Notes under the pieces: model-generated
Database searches by the model: none
What the model was told of the DNA's origin: nothing
The model's input: only the letters and a program-made list of their open reading frames with translations
Shown here: piece after piece, positions 48,867-57,538 of the stretch
How the letters are laid out: each line of letters opens with the position of its first letter
Position numbering within the stretch: the first letter of the stretch is position 1
Program-made: the position numbers and the translations under genes
Assembly (NCBI GenBank): GCA_002067585.1
Contig: MVQO01000191.1
Location: 1 to 64,000, forward strand
DNA: 64,000 nucleotides
DNA from: Syntrophorhabdus sp. PtaB.Bin027
GTDB taxonomy: Bacteria > Desulfobacterota > Syntrophorhabdia > Syntrophorhabdales > Syntrophorhabdaceae
Direction of reading: 5' to 3'

Positions 48867-50710
48867 TTTTGTATAAACCGTTTGATACCCTCCTTATCGA
48901 TTCCTATCGATTTTCTTAGGTTGTATTGAGAGCCGTGAGGGAGGAATACGTCTGGTATGCCCAGTCTTTTGACCGGGATTGTGATGCCTTCTTCTGAGAA
49001 AAACTCCATTACTGCACTCCCGAAGCCACCTGCAAGAACATTTTCCTCCACTGTGAGTACACGTGGTACCTCACTTGCCAGGGCAACCAGCATTTCCCCA
49101 TCCATGGGTTTGATAAATCTACCATTTACAACGCAACAGTGGATACCATGACTCTCTAACTCCACGGCAGCTGAAAGCGCAGGCCACACAGTATTCCCGC
49201 ACGCAATGACTGCAATGTCCTTTCCCTCTTTCAAGCGCTCCCATCTGCCAAGGGGTATTTCCTTGAATGTCTCATCCATGATAACCCCTTGGGTCTCTCC
49301 TCTAGGATATCTGACGACGGCTGGTTTTTGAAGAAGATATGCTGTGTAAAGCATGTGTCTCAGTTCGTTCTCATCCTTTGGGCTCATTACTGTCACATTC
49401 GGTATGTGTCTGAAATATGATATGTCGAAGACCCCATGGTGCGTTGGGCCATCCTGTCCCACAATACCACTCCTGTCAACAGCGAAGACAACAGGAAGGT
49501 TCTGAAGACAAACATCGAGAATAATCTGGTCATATGCCCTTTGAAGAAAAGTTGAATAGATGGCAACAAAGGGACGGTAACCACCCAGGGCCAGTGCGGC
49601 CGCAAAGGTTATTCCATGCTGTTCGGCAATCCCAATGTCATAAAATCTGTCTGGAAAGAGACTTGAAAACCGATCAAGACCAGTACCAAGACCCATTGCA
49701 GCCGTGATCGCTACAATCTTCTCATCCTTTCTGGCAAGCTCTATAATGGTATCTCCAAAAACATCAGTATATGTGCATGCACTAGCCTTGCACATGCCAG
49801 TCGTTACTTCAAAGGTGGAGATGCCATGGAATCTTGCTGGATTATCTTCTGCGTGATTGTATCCCCTCCCTTTTTTTGTGATGACATGGATCAGTACTGG
49901 ACCTTTTAACCTTCTAATATTTTTCAGATTATCTAAGAGGTGGTTCAGGTTGTGACCATCAACTGGGCCGACATAGGTGAATCCGAGGGTTTCGAAAAGC
50001 ATGCCCGGTGTGATGAGACCCTTAATAACCTCTTCAAGGTGCCTTGCAGCTTTGTAGACCCTGTTTCCAAAGCCAGGAAGATTTTTAATTCTTCCTTTTA
50101 TCTCCTCCCGTATGTTGCTAACGAATTCCCCAGTCATTATCTTGTTGAGATGGGCTGAAAGGGCGCCGATATTTTTAGATATAGACATCTCATTATCATT
50201 GAGGACGACAATAATCCCACTCTTTAAATGACCTGCGTGATTAAGGGCTTCGAAGGCCATCCCACCTGTCAGCGACCCGTCACCAATGACAGCAATAATC
50301 TTGCTGTTGTTATGTGATTTTTTCGTGGCTTCTGATAATCCTACAGCTATAGATATGGAATTGCTTGCGTGGCCTGTATCAAAAACATCATAAGGACTTT
50401 CCTTACGAGAGGGAAAACCACTGATACCTCCATCCTGCCTGAGGGTTTCAAACCTGTTTCTTCTTTCTGTCAGGATTTTATGGGTATAGCACTGATGGCC
50501 AACATCCCAGATTATCTTATCTTCCGGGGTGTTAAAAACGTAGTGCAATGCAATGGTCAATTCAACAACGCCGAGATTGGAGGCGAGATGGCCCCCTGTT
50601 CTGGAGACCACCTCAGTAAGGTATTGGCGAATCTCACCCGCCAGTTGGTTCATCTCAGCAGGGTCCATGTCTCTTAAATCTTTTAAAGTGTTAATTTTTT
50701 CCAGGAACAT
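48848..50710 (-). CDS. dxs: 1-deoxy-D-xylulose 5-phosphate synthase
   Basis: First MEP-pathway enzyme, TPP-dependent, 620 aa. DVGHQCYTHKILTER, the TPP motif GDGSLTGGMAFEALNHAG, and DRSGIVGQDGPTHHGVFD are present. Overlaps ispA by one base (TAATG). Confidence 0.97.
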   Translation of the reverse strand: MFLEKINTLKDLRDMDPAEMNQLAGEIRQYLTEVVSRTGGHLASNLGVVELTIALHYVFNTPEDKIIWDVGHQCYTHKILTERRNRFETLRQDGGISGFPSRKESPYDVFDTGHASNSISIAVGLSEATKKSHNNSKIIAVIGDGSLTGGMAFEALNHAGHLKSGIIVVLNDNEMSISKNIGALSAHLNKIMTGEFVSNIREEIKGRIKNLPGFGNRVYKAARHLEEVIKGLITPGMLFETLGFTYVGPVDGHNLNHLLDNLKNIRRLKGPVLIHVITKKGRGYNHAEDNPARFHGISTFEVTTGMCKASACTYTDVFGDTIIELARKDEKIVAITAAMGLGTGLDRFSSLFPDRFYDIGIAEQHGITFAAALALGGYRPFVAIYSTFLQRAYDQIILDVCLQNLPVVFAVDRSGIVGQDGPTHHGVFDISYFRHIPNVTVMSPKDENELRHMLYTAYLLQKPAVVRYPRGETQGVIMDETFKEIPLGRWERLKEGKDIAVIACGNTVWPALSAAVELESHGIHCCVVNGRFIKPMDGEMLVALASEVPRVLTVEENVLAGGFGSAVMEFFSEEGITIPVKRLGIPDVFLPHGSQYNLRKSIGIDKEGIKRFIQKWLGTA

Positions 50711-51594
50711 TAGGCGACCCTGTTGCCGACAAACCGTGCAATCTCTGCGAGTATTATTGAATCCCTTCCCAAAAACTGGACTGCCTGAACAGCATCTTCA
50801 ACGAGCTGTTCAAGTCTGATTTTGGAAGCGATTGGACCGTAATGCTTCATGTAGGTCTGCTTTGTGCTATCTTTTTTTAAGCGTTTTCCAACTTTCATTT
50901 CCTCACCTTCAGCATCGAGAAGATCATCCCTTATCTGAAAAGCTAGGCCAACTGATTCCCCATATTTTGTAAGTTTTTTTAGCTCGCGAACCTTTGCTCC
51001 AGCAAAGATCGCTCCAACCCTTACAGACGCCCTGAGCAAGGCTGTTGTTTTATGGGTATGGATATAATGAAGAACGTCTCTGGTCCCTTCTTTTCCTTCT
51101 GAGAGGACATCCATGACTTGTCCTCCAACCATCCCCATTGCACCGGCTGCTGATGATATTTCGAAGATAAGCTGTTTTGTTATTCGAGAATTAGTCCTTT
51201 CTGTATAACGATTGTCAGACATTACGCGGAAAGCCTCTGTGAGAAGCGCATCACCGGCCAGAAGGGCAGTGGCCTCGCCAAAAGCTTTGTGGCACGTGGC
51301 TTTTCCCCTTCGCATATCATCATTGTCCATAGTTGGCAAGTCATCGTGGATGAGTGAATAGGAATGGATCATTTCAATGGCACAGGCAAAGGGCAAAATG
51401 TCATCGCAGCTCTTTCCCATGGCCTCACATGTAGTGATCGCAAGAATTGGCCTTATCCTCTTCCCATTGGAGAAAAGCGTATATTCCATGGCATCTCTCA
51501 AAGGAGAGGGGCAATCATGAAAAGATAGCGCTATATCTTTCAGGGAGTTTTCGATAAGTATTTTCTTGTCGAGCAGGTATTTGTTAAGATCCAC
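50710..51594 (-). CDS. ispA: farnesyl/geranyl diphosphate synthase
   Basis: 294-aa trans-prenyltransferase. First Asp-rich motif DDLPTMDNDDMRRGK, second FQIRDDLLDAEG. Product chain length cannot be told from the motif alone; xseB-ispA-dxs order suggests the IspA role. GTG start overlapping the xseB stop (TAGTG). Confidence 0.94.
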   Translation of the reverse strand: MDLNKYLLDKKILIENSLKDIALSFHDCPSPLRDAMEYTLFSNGKRIRPILAITTCEAMGKSCDDILPFACAIEMIHSYSLIHDDLPTMDNDDMRRGKATCHKAFGEATALLAGDALLTEAFRVMSDNRYTERTNSRITKQLIFEISSAAGAMGMVGGQVMDVLSEGKEGTRDVLHYIHTHKTTALLRASVRVGAIFAGAKVRELKKLTKYGESVGLAFQIRDDLLDAEGEEMKVGKRLKKDSTKQTYMKHYGPIASKIRLEQLVEDAVQAVQFLGRDSIILAEIARFVGNRVA

Positions 51595-51815
51595 TATGTT
51601 TCTTCCTGGGGATATTTTGCTTTTTCGTATGATCCGTCCTCTTTTTTGATCAATACCTCAACTTTTTTTTCAATTTCTTCGAGCCTTCTGGAAAGTTCCT
51701 TGGTAAGAGAAAGACCTTCTTTGAAAAGGTTTAACGCCTCATCAAGAGCTATCTTCCCATCACCAAGGGTGTTTACAATTCCCTCAAGTTTTTTTAGCCC
51801 TTCCTCAAATTTCAT
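51594..51815 (-). CDS. xseB: exodeoxyribonuclease VII small subunit
   Basis: 73 aa, FEEGLKKLEGIVNTLGDGKI and the coiled tail LTKELSRRLEEIEKKVE. xseA is not in the window; xseB-ispA-dxs clustering is common. Confidence 0.92.
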   Translation of the reverse strand: MKFEEGLKKLEGIVNTLGDGKIALDEALNLFKEGLSLTKELSRRLEEIEKKVEVLIKKEDGSYEKAKYPQEET

Positions 51816-51858
51816 GTGCCTTTATTATAAAATCGAAGGTTAATTGTTTGCAAGTGGT

Positions 51859-52575
51859 TCAATGGGTAATCCTGTAAAAGACATGATGGTTGATACTTGA
51901 GACAATCAGGTCCGGTCCATGAATATTCTTTAACAGGCCTTTGGCTACTATTCCCCCGCAGCTTCTTTGTCTAAGAACATCATATTTATTTAATACAATG
52001 GTACATTTCCCTGTATCAACTCCTTTGAAAAGGATGGATGGTGAAAAGAAATTCATGAAGACATCTTCTGTCACCACAGCCTGACCGTCAATCCCGGTTA
52101 TATTGCAGAATAGTTCATATCGAAAGACCACCTCTTGTACCTGATGAAAGAGTGCATCTAACCCACTTACAACATAGATTTTCTCGGCTACGGATGGAAC
52201 AACAGGTTCATATGGGGCAGGGAATTTGAGTGGCCTGTGTTTTGCGCCATCTGCCTCGATGAGGACTATGTCATACGATGAGCCAATGCGCTGAATATCC
52301 TCATCATTCACCGCAGTCAGCTTTCCGTTTTCAAGGGTTCTCCCAAACCTGTTCAGGGATGTAACATCTATTTGATCTTTACTGTTTTTTAGTAGCTGAT
52401 AAGGTTCACGTACAAATATTTTTGTTGTAGTTGTAATGGCGACTGTTTTGCCTTCCTTTACCAGCCTCGACGCAAAATATTCGATAAGGCTTGTTTTGCC
52501 ACCTGCTCCCACAAAGGCCACATATTTAAAGGGAATCACAGATTGTACAGGGTCAATCTTTTGAAAATACCACAT
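51859..52575 (-). CDS. yqeC: YqeC-like selenium-dependent hydroxylase accessory protein
   Basis: 238 aa. P-loop-like VAFVGAGGKTSLIEYFA, TVAITTTTKIF, LIEADGAKHRPLKFPAPYEP fit YqeC, which is linked to maturation of selenium-containing molybdenum hydroxylases by comparative genomics. No hydroxylase subunits are nearby. selA occurs at 57539, consistent with selenium use by the organism. Confidence 0.82.
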   Translation of the reverse strand: MWYFQKIDPVQSVIPFKYVAFVGAGGKTSLIEYFASRLVKEGKTVAITTTTKIFVREPYQLLKNSKDQIDVTSLNRFGRTLENGKLTAVNDEDIQRIGSSYDIVLIEADGAKHRPLKFPAPYEPVVPSVAEKIYVVSGLDALFHQVQEVVFRYELFCNITGIDGQAVVTEDVFMNFFSPSILFKGVDTGKCTIVLNKYDVLRQRSCGGIVAKGLLKNIHGPDLIVSSINHHVFYRITH

Positions 52576-52804
52576 AAGGAATGGAACGAATATGTTTGAC
52601 TATGGATTTGGCAGATTCTACATCTTTTTCTCTTACCAGCAGGCTTGCATATCCCTTTTGCAGAACAAAAAGTCCATCATAGGCAGTATCCTTGTACTCT
52701 CTGATGGTGTATTCAATGTCTTCTTTTTCAAGGGCATCTTTTATCATATCCATTTCAAAGATATTCTCGATCACATGAATTTTTTTCCACTTCTCACCGC
52801 TCAT
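52553..52804 (-). CDS. DUF2007-type small protein
   Basis: 83 aa. The pattern KKIHVIENIFEMDMIKDALE, ...LLVREKDVESAKSIV is the DUF2007 putative signal-transducing (PII-like fold) shape. Overlaps folE2 by four bases (ATGA) and yqeC by 23. Confidence 0.7.
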   Translation of the reverse strand: MSGEKWKKIHVIENIFEMDMIKDALEKEDIEYTIREYKDTAYDGLFVLQKGYASLLVREKDVESAKSIVKHIRSIPYVVFSKD

Positions 52805-53613
52805 TTTTTCTCATCTGTTTTGTCCGGTTCTCGTGCAATATTGTTCCTTTCAAGGAAGGCATATGCGCTGTGGTTGTGAATACTTTCGAAGTTCTCTGCT
52901 TCAATTGTGAACCATGTGATATTTGCATCCTTTGACAAGGTTTCAGCAATATCCCGGACCACATCTTCAACAAACTTTGGATTTTCGTAAGCATGCTCAG
53001 TAACAAATTTCTCATCTTCTCTTTTCAGGATGGAATAAATATCACTGCTTGCGCATTTCTCCACTATAGTTATGAGATCCTCGATCCAGAAGAATCTTTT
53101 GAAGCGAACACTAACCTTGGTGATTCCCCGTTGGTTGTGTGCTCCAAATTCACTAATCTCCTTGGAACATGGGCAAAGAGTGTTTATTGGAACAGCTACT
53201 GAGACGATAAATTCTTTCATTTTATCCGTGGCGTCCATGGAGCCGAACATACCGCACTGGTACTCCATGAAGCTCTCAATCTTTGAAACAGGCGCCTCTT
53301 TTTTTATGAAATAAGGGAAACGAATGCTAACATGTGCTGCCTCAGCGTTAAGTCGATATTTCATCTCCCTCAAAATATTCGGGAAATCCTTCATATTGAT
53401 CAGGCTCTTGTTGGTATGGAGGATTTCGACGAAACGGCTCATGTGTGTACCTTTGTAGTGGTGAGGGAGGTTGACATACATATCAATTGTGGCAATGGTA
53501 TGCTGGAGGCCGTTTACTTTATCTAAAACAACGATGGGATATTTTATATTTTTGACACCGACCTTGTCTATCTCGATCATCCGGCCGTCATTCATACTTT
53601 GGACGTCAATCAT
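52801..53613 (-). CDS. folE2: GTP cyclohydrolase I type B
   Basis: 270 aa metal-dependent FolE2/MptA enzyme making dihydroneopterin triphosphate from GTP. PINTLCPCSKEISEFGAHNQ holds the catalytic Cys and metal His; IEAENFESIHNHSAYAF is the C-terminal signature. Together with queD it feeds 7-deazaguanine or folate routes. Confidence 0.93.
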   Translation of the reverse strand: MIDVQSMNDGRMIEIDKVGVKNIKYPIVVLDKVNGLQHTIATIDMYVNLPHHYKGTHMSRFVEILHTNKSLINMKDFPNILREMKYRLNAEAAHVSIRFPYFIKKEAPVSKIESFMEYQCGMFGSMDATDKMKEFIVSVAVPINTLCPCSKEISEFGAHNQRGITKVSVRFKRFFWIEDLITIVEKCASSDIYSILKREDEKFVTEHAYENPKFVEDVVRDIAETLSKDANITWFTIEAENFESIHNHSAYAFLERNNIAREPDKTDEKK

Positions 53614-53734
53614 AAATATATTTCTGCCCTTGGCCGCAACACTCCTGAAACATGTTCATCGATTTATACTTTTGCCGTCTGGATTTTTTTCCTTCTAAGT
53701 CCACAAGCCCCTGAACTCTGGAACCTTGTTTTTT

Positions 53735-54103
53735 TCACTCGCGATAGGATACCCATGCAGTTTCAGACTCCCATATCTTTACTTCAAGTATCTGTACTGG
53801 CCCGTTTTTAATTGCCCTGTTCAGCTCGTCATAGACGTACATGGCAATATATTCAGAAGAACCGGCCCTTTGATTGAAAAAAGAGATATCATTAATGTAA
53901 GTGTGGTCAAGGCTTTTCAGTACGTTCTTGAGATGGTCTTTGAGAATCTTAAAATCGATCACCATGCCGCCACTACTCAACTTCTCCCCTGAAAAAAGGG
54001 CTTCTACAACAAAATTATGTCCATGGAGTTCCTCGCACTTCCCATGATAATCTTCGAGCCTGTGGGCAGCAGAAAAAGAATCTTTTACACAAAGAGTAAA
54101 CAT
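53735..54103 (-). CDS. queD: 6-carboxytetrahydropterin synthase
   Basis: 122 aa. Zinc ligands FSAAHRL and ELHGHNF, the catalytic Cys in GKCEELHGH, LDHTYIN, and the C-terminal WESETAW. Acts directly on the FolE2 product in queuosine precursor synthesis. queC and queE are not adjacent. Confidence 0.92.
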   Translation of the reverse strand: MFTLCVKDSFSAAHRLEDYHGKCEELHGHNFVVEALFSGEKLSSGGMVIDFKILKDHLKNVLKSLDHTYINDISFFNQRAGSSEYIAMYVYDELNRAIKNGPVQILEVKIWESETAWVSYRE

Positions 54104-54179
54104 GTTGGTAGTCTATGTTTATGGGTTATTGAATGTCAACCTTCTCGTTTGAAGTTCCGAATACGAAACATTATGTATG

Positions 54180-54207
54180 AAAAAAGCCCGGTACTGTCCT
54201 GTAACCG
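54180..54207 (-). terminator. possible terminator of rplC
   Basis: On the minus strand CGGTTAC and GTACCG form a bulged six-pair stem with a six-base loop, followed by GGC and six T. Confidence 0.5.
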
Positions 54208-54218
54208 TTGAGTTATTG

Positions 54219-54860
54219 TTACTTTTTAACAGCCTTCTTGACGATTACATATCCGTTTGTCGGGCCTGGGATGGCTCCTTCGACCAGAAGGATATTCGTG
54301 TCTCCTCTGACGTCCACAATCTTGAGGCTCTGGACAGTAACCCTCCTGTTACCCATGTGGCCCGGCATCTTTGTGCCTTTAAATGTTCTGCCGGGTGTCA
54401 TATTTTGACCGATAGCGCCGCCATGTCTAAAAAACTCGTGGGTTCCTCGAGATGCTGGTTGCCCTTTAAAACCGTGTCTTCTGATAACACCAGCAAATCC
54501 CTTTCCTTTAGATGTACCTGTAACATCTACAAACTCGCCGGGTTCAAAGATGTCAACAGTAATCTCTGATCCTATTTCCCTTTCATTCACATCTTCAGGG
54601 GTTACACGAAACTCCTTGAGGAACTTAACCGGTGCTGCAGATGCTTTTTTGAAATGTCCAGTCATGGGTTTGTTGACGCGGCCAATCTTTTGTACCTCTT
54701 CAAATCCAAGTTGAAGTGCATCATAACCTTCCTTAAGGGAGGTCTTTTTTTGAATAACCTTACATGGTCCAGTCTTTATAACAGTAACCGGCACGGCATT
54801 TCCGTGATCATCAAATATCTGTGTCATGCCGAGTTTTTTTCCGAGAAGTCCAAGTCCCAT
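54219..54860 (-). CDS. rplC: 50S ribosomal protein L3, outside the S10 operon
   Basis: 213 aa from MGLGLLGKKLGMTQIF, with a GGAGGTGG site; the longer frame is rejected. The functional loop GFKGQPASRGTHEFFRHGGA and MPGHMGNRRVTVQ are intact. Neither rpsJ nor rplD flanks it: neighbours are queD and a HemN-like gene, and it has its own promoter and terminator. Either rplC was moved out of the S10 operon or this is a second copy. Confidence 0.95.
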   Translation of the reverse strand: MGLGLLGKKLGMTQIFDDHGNAVPVTVIKTGPCKVIQKKTSLKEGYDALQLGFEEVQKIGRVNKPMTGHFKKASAAPVKFLKEFRVTPEDVNEREIGSEITVDIFEPGEFVDVTGTSKGKGFAGVIRRHGFKGQPASRGTHEFFRHGGAIGQNMTPGRTFKGTKMPGHMGNRRVTVQSLKIVDVRGDTNILLVEGAIPGPTNGYVIVKKAVKK

Positions 54861-54885
54861 TTTTCCACCTCCAAAAAAGTCATAA

Positions 54886-54914
54886 AGCATAGTAAAAAAT
54901 TGCTGTGAAGTCAA
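54886..54914 (-). promoter_or_regulatory. sigma70 promoter of rplC
   Basis: Minus strand TTGACT, 17 bp, TATGCT, about 25 nt upstream of the rplC ATG. Confidence 0.7.
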
Positions 54915-54920
54915 GCGATT

Positions 54921-56177
54921 TCAGTTTTTACCCAGAAGCTCTGCCCTGCAGAAGTCCCTGAAGTTATTGACGCCTATGAAAAACTCACGCATCATAAGAA
55001 CCCAGTAGTACTGTCCTCTTTCTGTCAGAACGAGAACATTTCCGAGCTTTTTGAGCCCTCCGACAAGCCGAAAAAAAGTAATCTCTGGCCATAGGTGTTT
55101 ATAGATTTTTATTCTATACCGGGTATTAAGATGATCAAGGTCAAGCTTCATGCCAAAAAGCTTCATGAGAAAATCGTAACGCAGCCTTTCTTTGATGGAA
55201 AACTCTTTTTTTCCTGCTATGGGCATGATGCCGAGATTAATTTTTGCCACATATTCCTGGATGTCGAACGTGTTTGCATAAGCACTTCCAGCAAGGTACC
55301 CTATGGATCCGCTTCCAAGGCCCGCATATTCTTCATAGTTCACCACGTACTCATCGATAGAGGCTTGCGCCCGCGAAAAACACCATGCGGTGCTATGGTG
55401 GTAGCGAGGTAAAAGCATACTGACAATTTTGTTGTAGTAAGACCGTCCTCTATCATAGTTTACTATGCCAAGCTTTCGCTTCATCACAGCCTGGGTCGAC
55501 GTTGATACCATGAGAGGATAATATGTAATCTGGTCTACCTCAAGGTCAATGAGGGTGGAGAGATCCCTTTCGAGGATCGGTATGGTCTGTGTTGGGAAGT
55601 TAAAGATCATGTCTATGTTGAGGGTTTGAAAAATTCCCTGGGCTGCACGAATTCGGTCGACAATCTCTTCTCCGCTTCCATATTTATGATAACGTTCGAT
55701 CGCCTTCAAGAGGTCATTATTGAACGTTTGAACACCTACGGAAAGACGATTTACACCTGACTCTTTCAGGATTTGAAAATTGCTTTCAGTCAGGTGATTG
55801 GGGTTTGTCTCCACGGAAATCTCCTGAATAGGGTAAATCTGTCTGATAAGATCGATCGTCTCTGCCAGTTCGTCTATGAGGACCGTGGGCGTTCCGCCAC
55901 CTACATACAGGCCATTAAAGGCATATCCCAAATCTCTATACATAATGATTTCCTTGCGCAAAGCATCGAAGTATATGCGGGCAAGGTCCTCTCTGAAAAC
56001 CACTCTGTTGAAAGAACAATAGGGACAAAGTTCTTCACAAAATGGAACATGTACGTAAAGCAACATGGGTAAATCAGTCTGTCTCTCAGGTACTACAGGT
56101 GTTTCTGGAGTGAAAAACTGCAAATAGGTTGCGTTCTTTTTTTTGGCTGTATAGGTGATGAACTTTTCAATGAGCAT
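54921..56177 (-). CDS. HemN-like radical SAM protein
   Basis: 418 aa from ATG 56177; a TTG start at 56231 is also possible and neither has a clear ribosome site. HVPFCEELCPYCSFN is the CX3CX2C cluster, then GLYVGGGTPTVL, ISVETNPNHLTE and RLSVGVQTFNNDLLKAI. This is the HemN/HemW-like family; the long C-terminal domain differs from HemN. True coproporphyrinogen dehydrogenase, HemW chaperone or heme-degrading methyltransferase roles all occur in the family. Confidence 0.85.
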   Translation of the reverse strand: MLIEKFITYTAKKKNATYLQFFTPETPVVPERQTDLPMLLYVHVPFCEELCPYCSFNRVVFREDLARIYFDALRKEIIMYRDLGYAFNGLYVGGGTPTVLIDELAETIDLIRQIYPIQEISVETNPNHLTESNFQILKESGVNRLSVGVQTFNNDLLKAIERYHKYGSGEEIVDRIRAAQGIFQTLNIDMIFNFPTQTIPILERDLSTLIDLEVDQITYYPLMVSTSTQAVMKRKLGIVNYDRGRSYYNKIVSMLLPRYHHSTAWCFSRAQASIDEYVVNYEEYAGLGSGSIGYLAGSAYANTFDIQEYVAKINLGIMPIAGKKEFSIKERLRYDFLMKLFGMKLDLDHLNTRYRIKIYKHLWPEITFFRLVGGLKKLGNVLVLTERGQYYWVLMMREFFIGVNNFRDFCRAELLGKN

Positions 56178-56350
56178 AGGTTTACACGTTTCGCGCTCAA
56201 AGAATGTAAAATGGGAGGGACGAAAAATCAAGATGTTGCAGAAAAACCTTTTTAAACCTCACTAGGCTTTCTGATAATGCATGCTGAAGGTTACAGGGCC
56301 CCGCACAAAGGATAACAAGTTATGGGCTGCTTACAGAAAATTCGGAAGCC

Positions 56351-56482
56351 TCATATAGAAAAAGGGAATTTTCTGAGTATGTACCTTATAAGATCGTATC
56401 TTTCCTGAAGGGAAAGATCGAAATAGAACCTGCTACCAATCAGTATTCGAATTATTTTTTTTACTTTCGTACGCTCTGTCAT
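56351..56482 (-). CDS. mini-protein B, 43 aa, tandem paralogue
   Basis: ATG to TGA, 43 codons. The core KKIIRILIGSRFYFDLSLQE continues ERYDLIRYILRKFPFS. It matches mini-protein A (56692-56856) at 29 of 37 aligned residues. The upstream GAGG is only one base from the ATG, so translation may be weak. Amphipathic helical, basic. Unknown family. Confidence 0.65.
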   Translation of the reverse strand: MTERTKVKKIIRILIGSRFYFDLSLQERYDLIRYILRKFPFSI

Positions 56483-56691
56483 GCCTCTTGAACAGCAAAA
56501 TCTATACCATCGGAACCAGGCCTCACGTACTCAGGGTGAATGACAGAGTTTTTTAATGAAAGCCCATATTATTTGCATATTATGGACGTATTTATTGAAT
56601 TGGGTTAAGGTCATTTAACAAAGCAACTCCTTGTGTTGTAATATTGGCTACAAAAGGAGCTAGAAAGCTACAAACTTTGTAGGATTTGTTT

Positions 56692-56856
56692 TTAGAAAGA
56701 AAATGGAAATCTTCTTAAAATGTAACGAATAAGATCGTGTCGTTCCACAAGATTCAAATCAAAGTAAAACTTGCTTCCTATTAGTATGTGAATAATCTTC
56801 TTTGCCCGTTCCCCGTCAAGGCGATGTTTTGTATGATCTGTATTTTTGGTGTCCAT
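56692..56856 (-). CDS. mini-protein A, 54 aa, tandem paralogue
   Basis: ATG behind AGGAG at ten bases; 54 codons to TAA. The first 18 residues are polar (MDTKNTDHTKHRLDGERA), followed by the core KKIIHILIGSKFYFDLNLVE and RHDLIRYILRRFPFSF shared with mini-protein B. The strong conservation against diverged DNA indicates selection on protein. Between the HemN-like gene and a secreted protein on the same strand. Confidence 0.75.
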   Translation of the reverse strand: MDTKNTDHTKHRLDGERAKKIIHILIGSKFYFDLNLVERHDLIRYILRRFPFSF

Positions 56857-56980
56857 GAGTTATGCTCCTGGATAAACCTCATTGTTGTCAATGATTAAAT
56901 CGGCTATTTTCGTGGAAAAGTTAATTCGGCCCTGTTTGCACGCTGTGGGAGGTAGTGCTTAAACTGTTGTAATATGTTTT

Positions 56981-57412
56981 TTAATAATTCACCAGAATTT
57001 CTTCATCGAGCTGTAAATTTCCTTTGGAGTCCTTCCCATAGGAAAGAAAGACCGAATATGATTGCATATTTTCTATATTTTTTCTGAGTCTGTCGTAGGA
57101 TGGCGCTTTCTTAGATAGGTGAACATACTTGTCCGGTTTCTCATTGGCCTCAGCTATTCTTGCCTTTAAGATCCGCTTCAGGTCATTTCTATCAAGAACA
57201 GTAAGGGTTTTCCAAATTTTTTCCTGGACAAGAAAACTCATTCTTGGTTCTTCTGTAGCCGTTCCAGTAATAATAAATTTGCAGCTTTTTGACTTCAGAC
57301 AGCTTGATATTTTGTTGTTGCTAACCCTATTTGCCTTGACCGCATGCAGAACAGTGACATGCGACAGGCAGACAACCATTGCCACAGCAATCAAAACTAA
57401 TGATTTGTTCAT
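56981..57412 (-). CDS. secreted protein of unknown function, 143 aa
   Basis: Signal peptide (LVLIAVAMVVCLSHVTVLHA), then a mature domain with two Cys (SSCLKSKSCKF) and a charged region (DRNDLKRILKARIAEANEKP). GGGG-rich ribosome site. Not recognised. Confidence 0.72.
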   Translation of the reverse strand: MNKSLVLIAVAMVVCLSHVTVLHAVKANRVSNNKISSCLKSKSCKFIITGTATEEPRMSFLVQEKIWKTLTVLDRNDLKRILKARIAEANEKPDKYVHLSKKAPSYDRLRKNIENMQSYSVFLSYGKDSKGNLQLDEEILVNY

Positions 57413-57508
57413 GATACCCCCCCATGATGCTCAGAAGCAATAAAGTGTAATACTATCAAACGTTTTAGTTGATGTCAAATACAATTTTGCGGGATATATA
57501 ATTGATTA

Positions 57509-57514
57509 TATAAT
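57509..57514 (+). promoter_or_regulatory. -10 box upstream of selA
   Basis: TATAAT with weak TTGCGG 16 bp upstream; leaves an 18-nt leader without a Shine-Dalgarno. Confidence 0.35.
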
Positions 57515-57538
57515 GATTTGTGTGTTAAAAATAATCAC

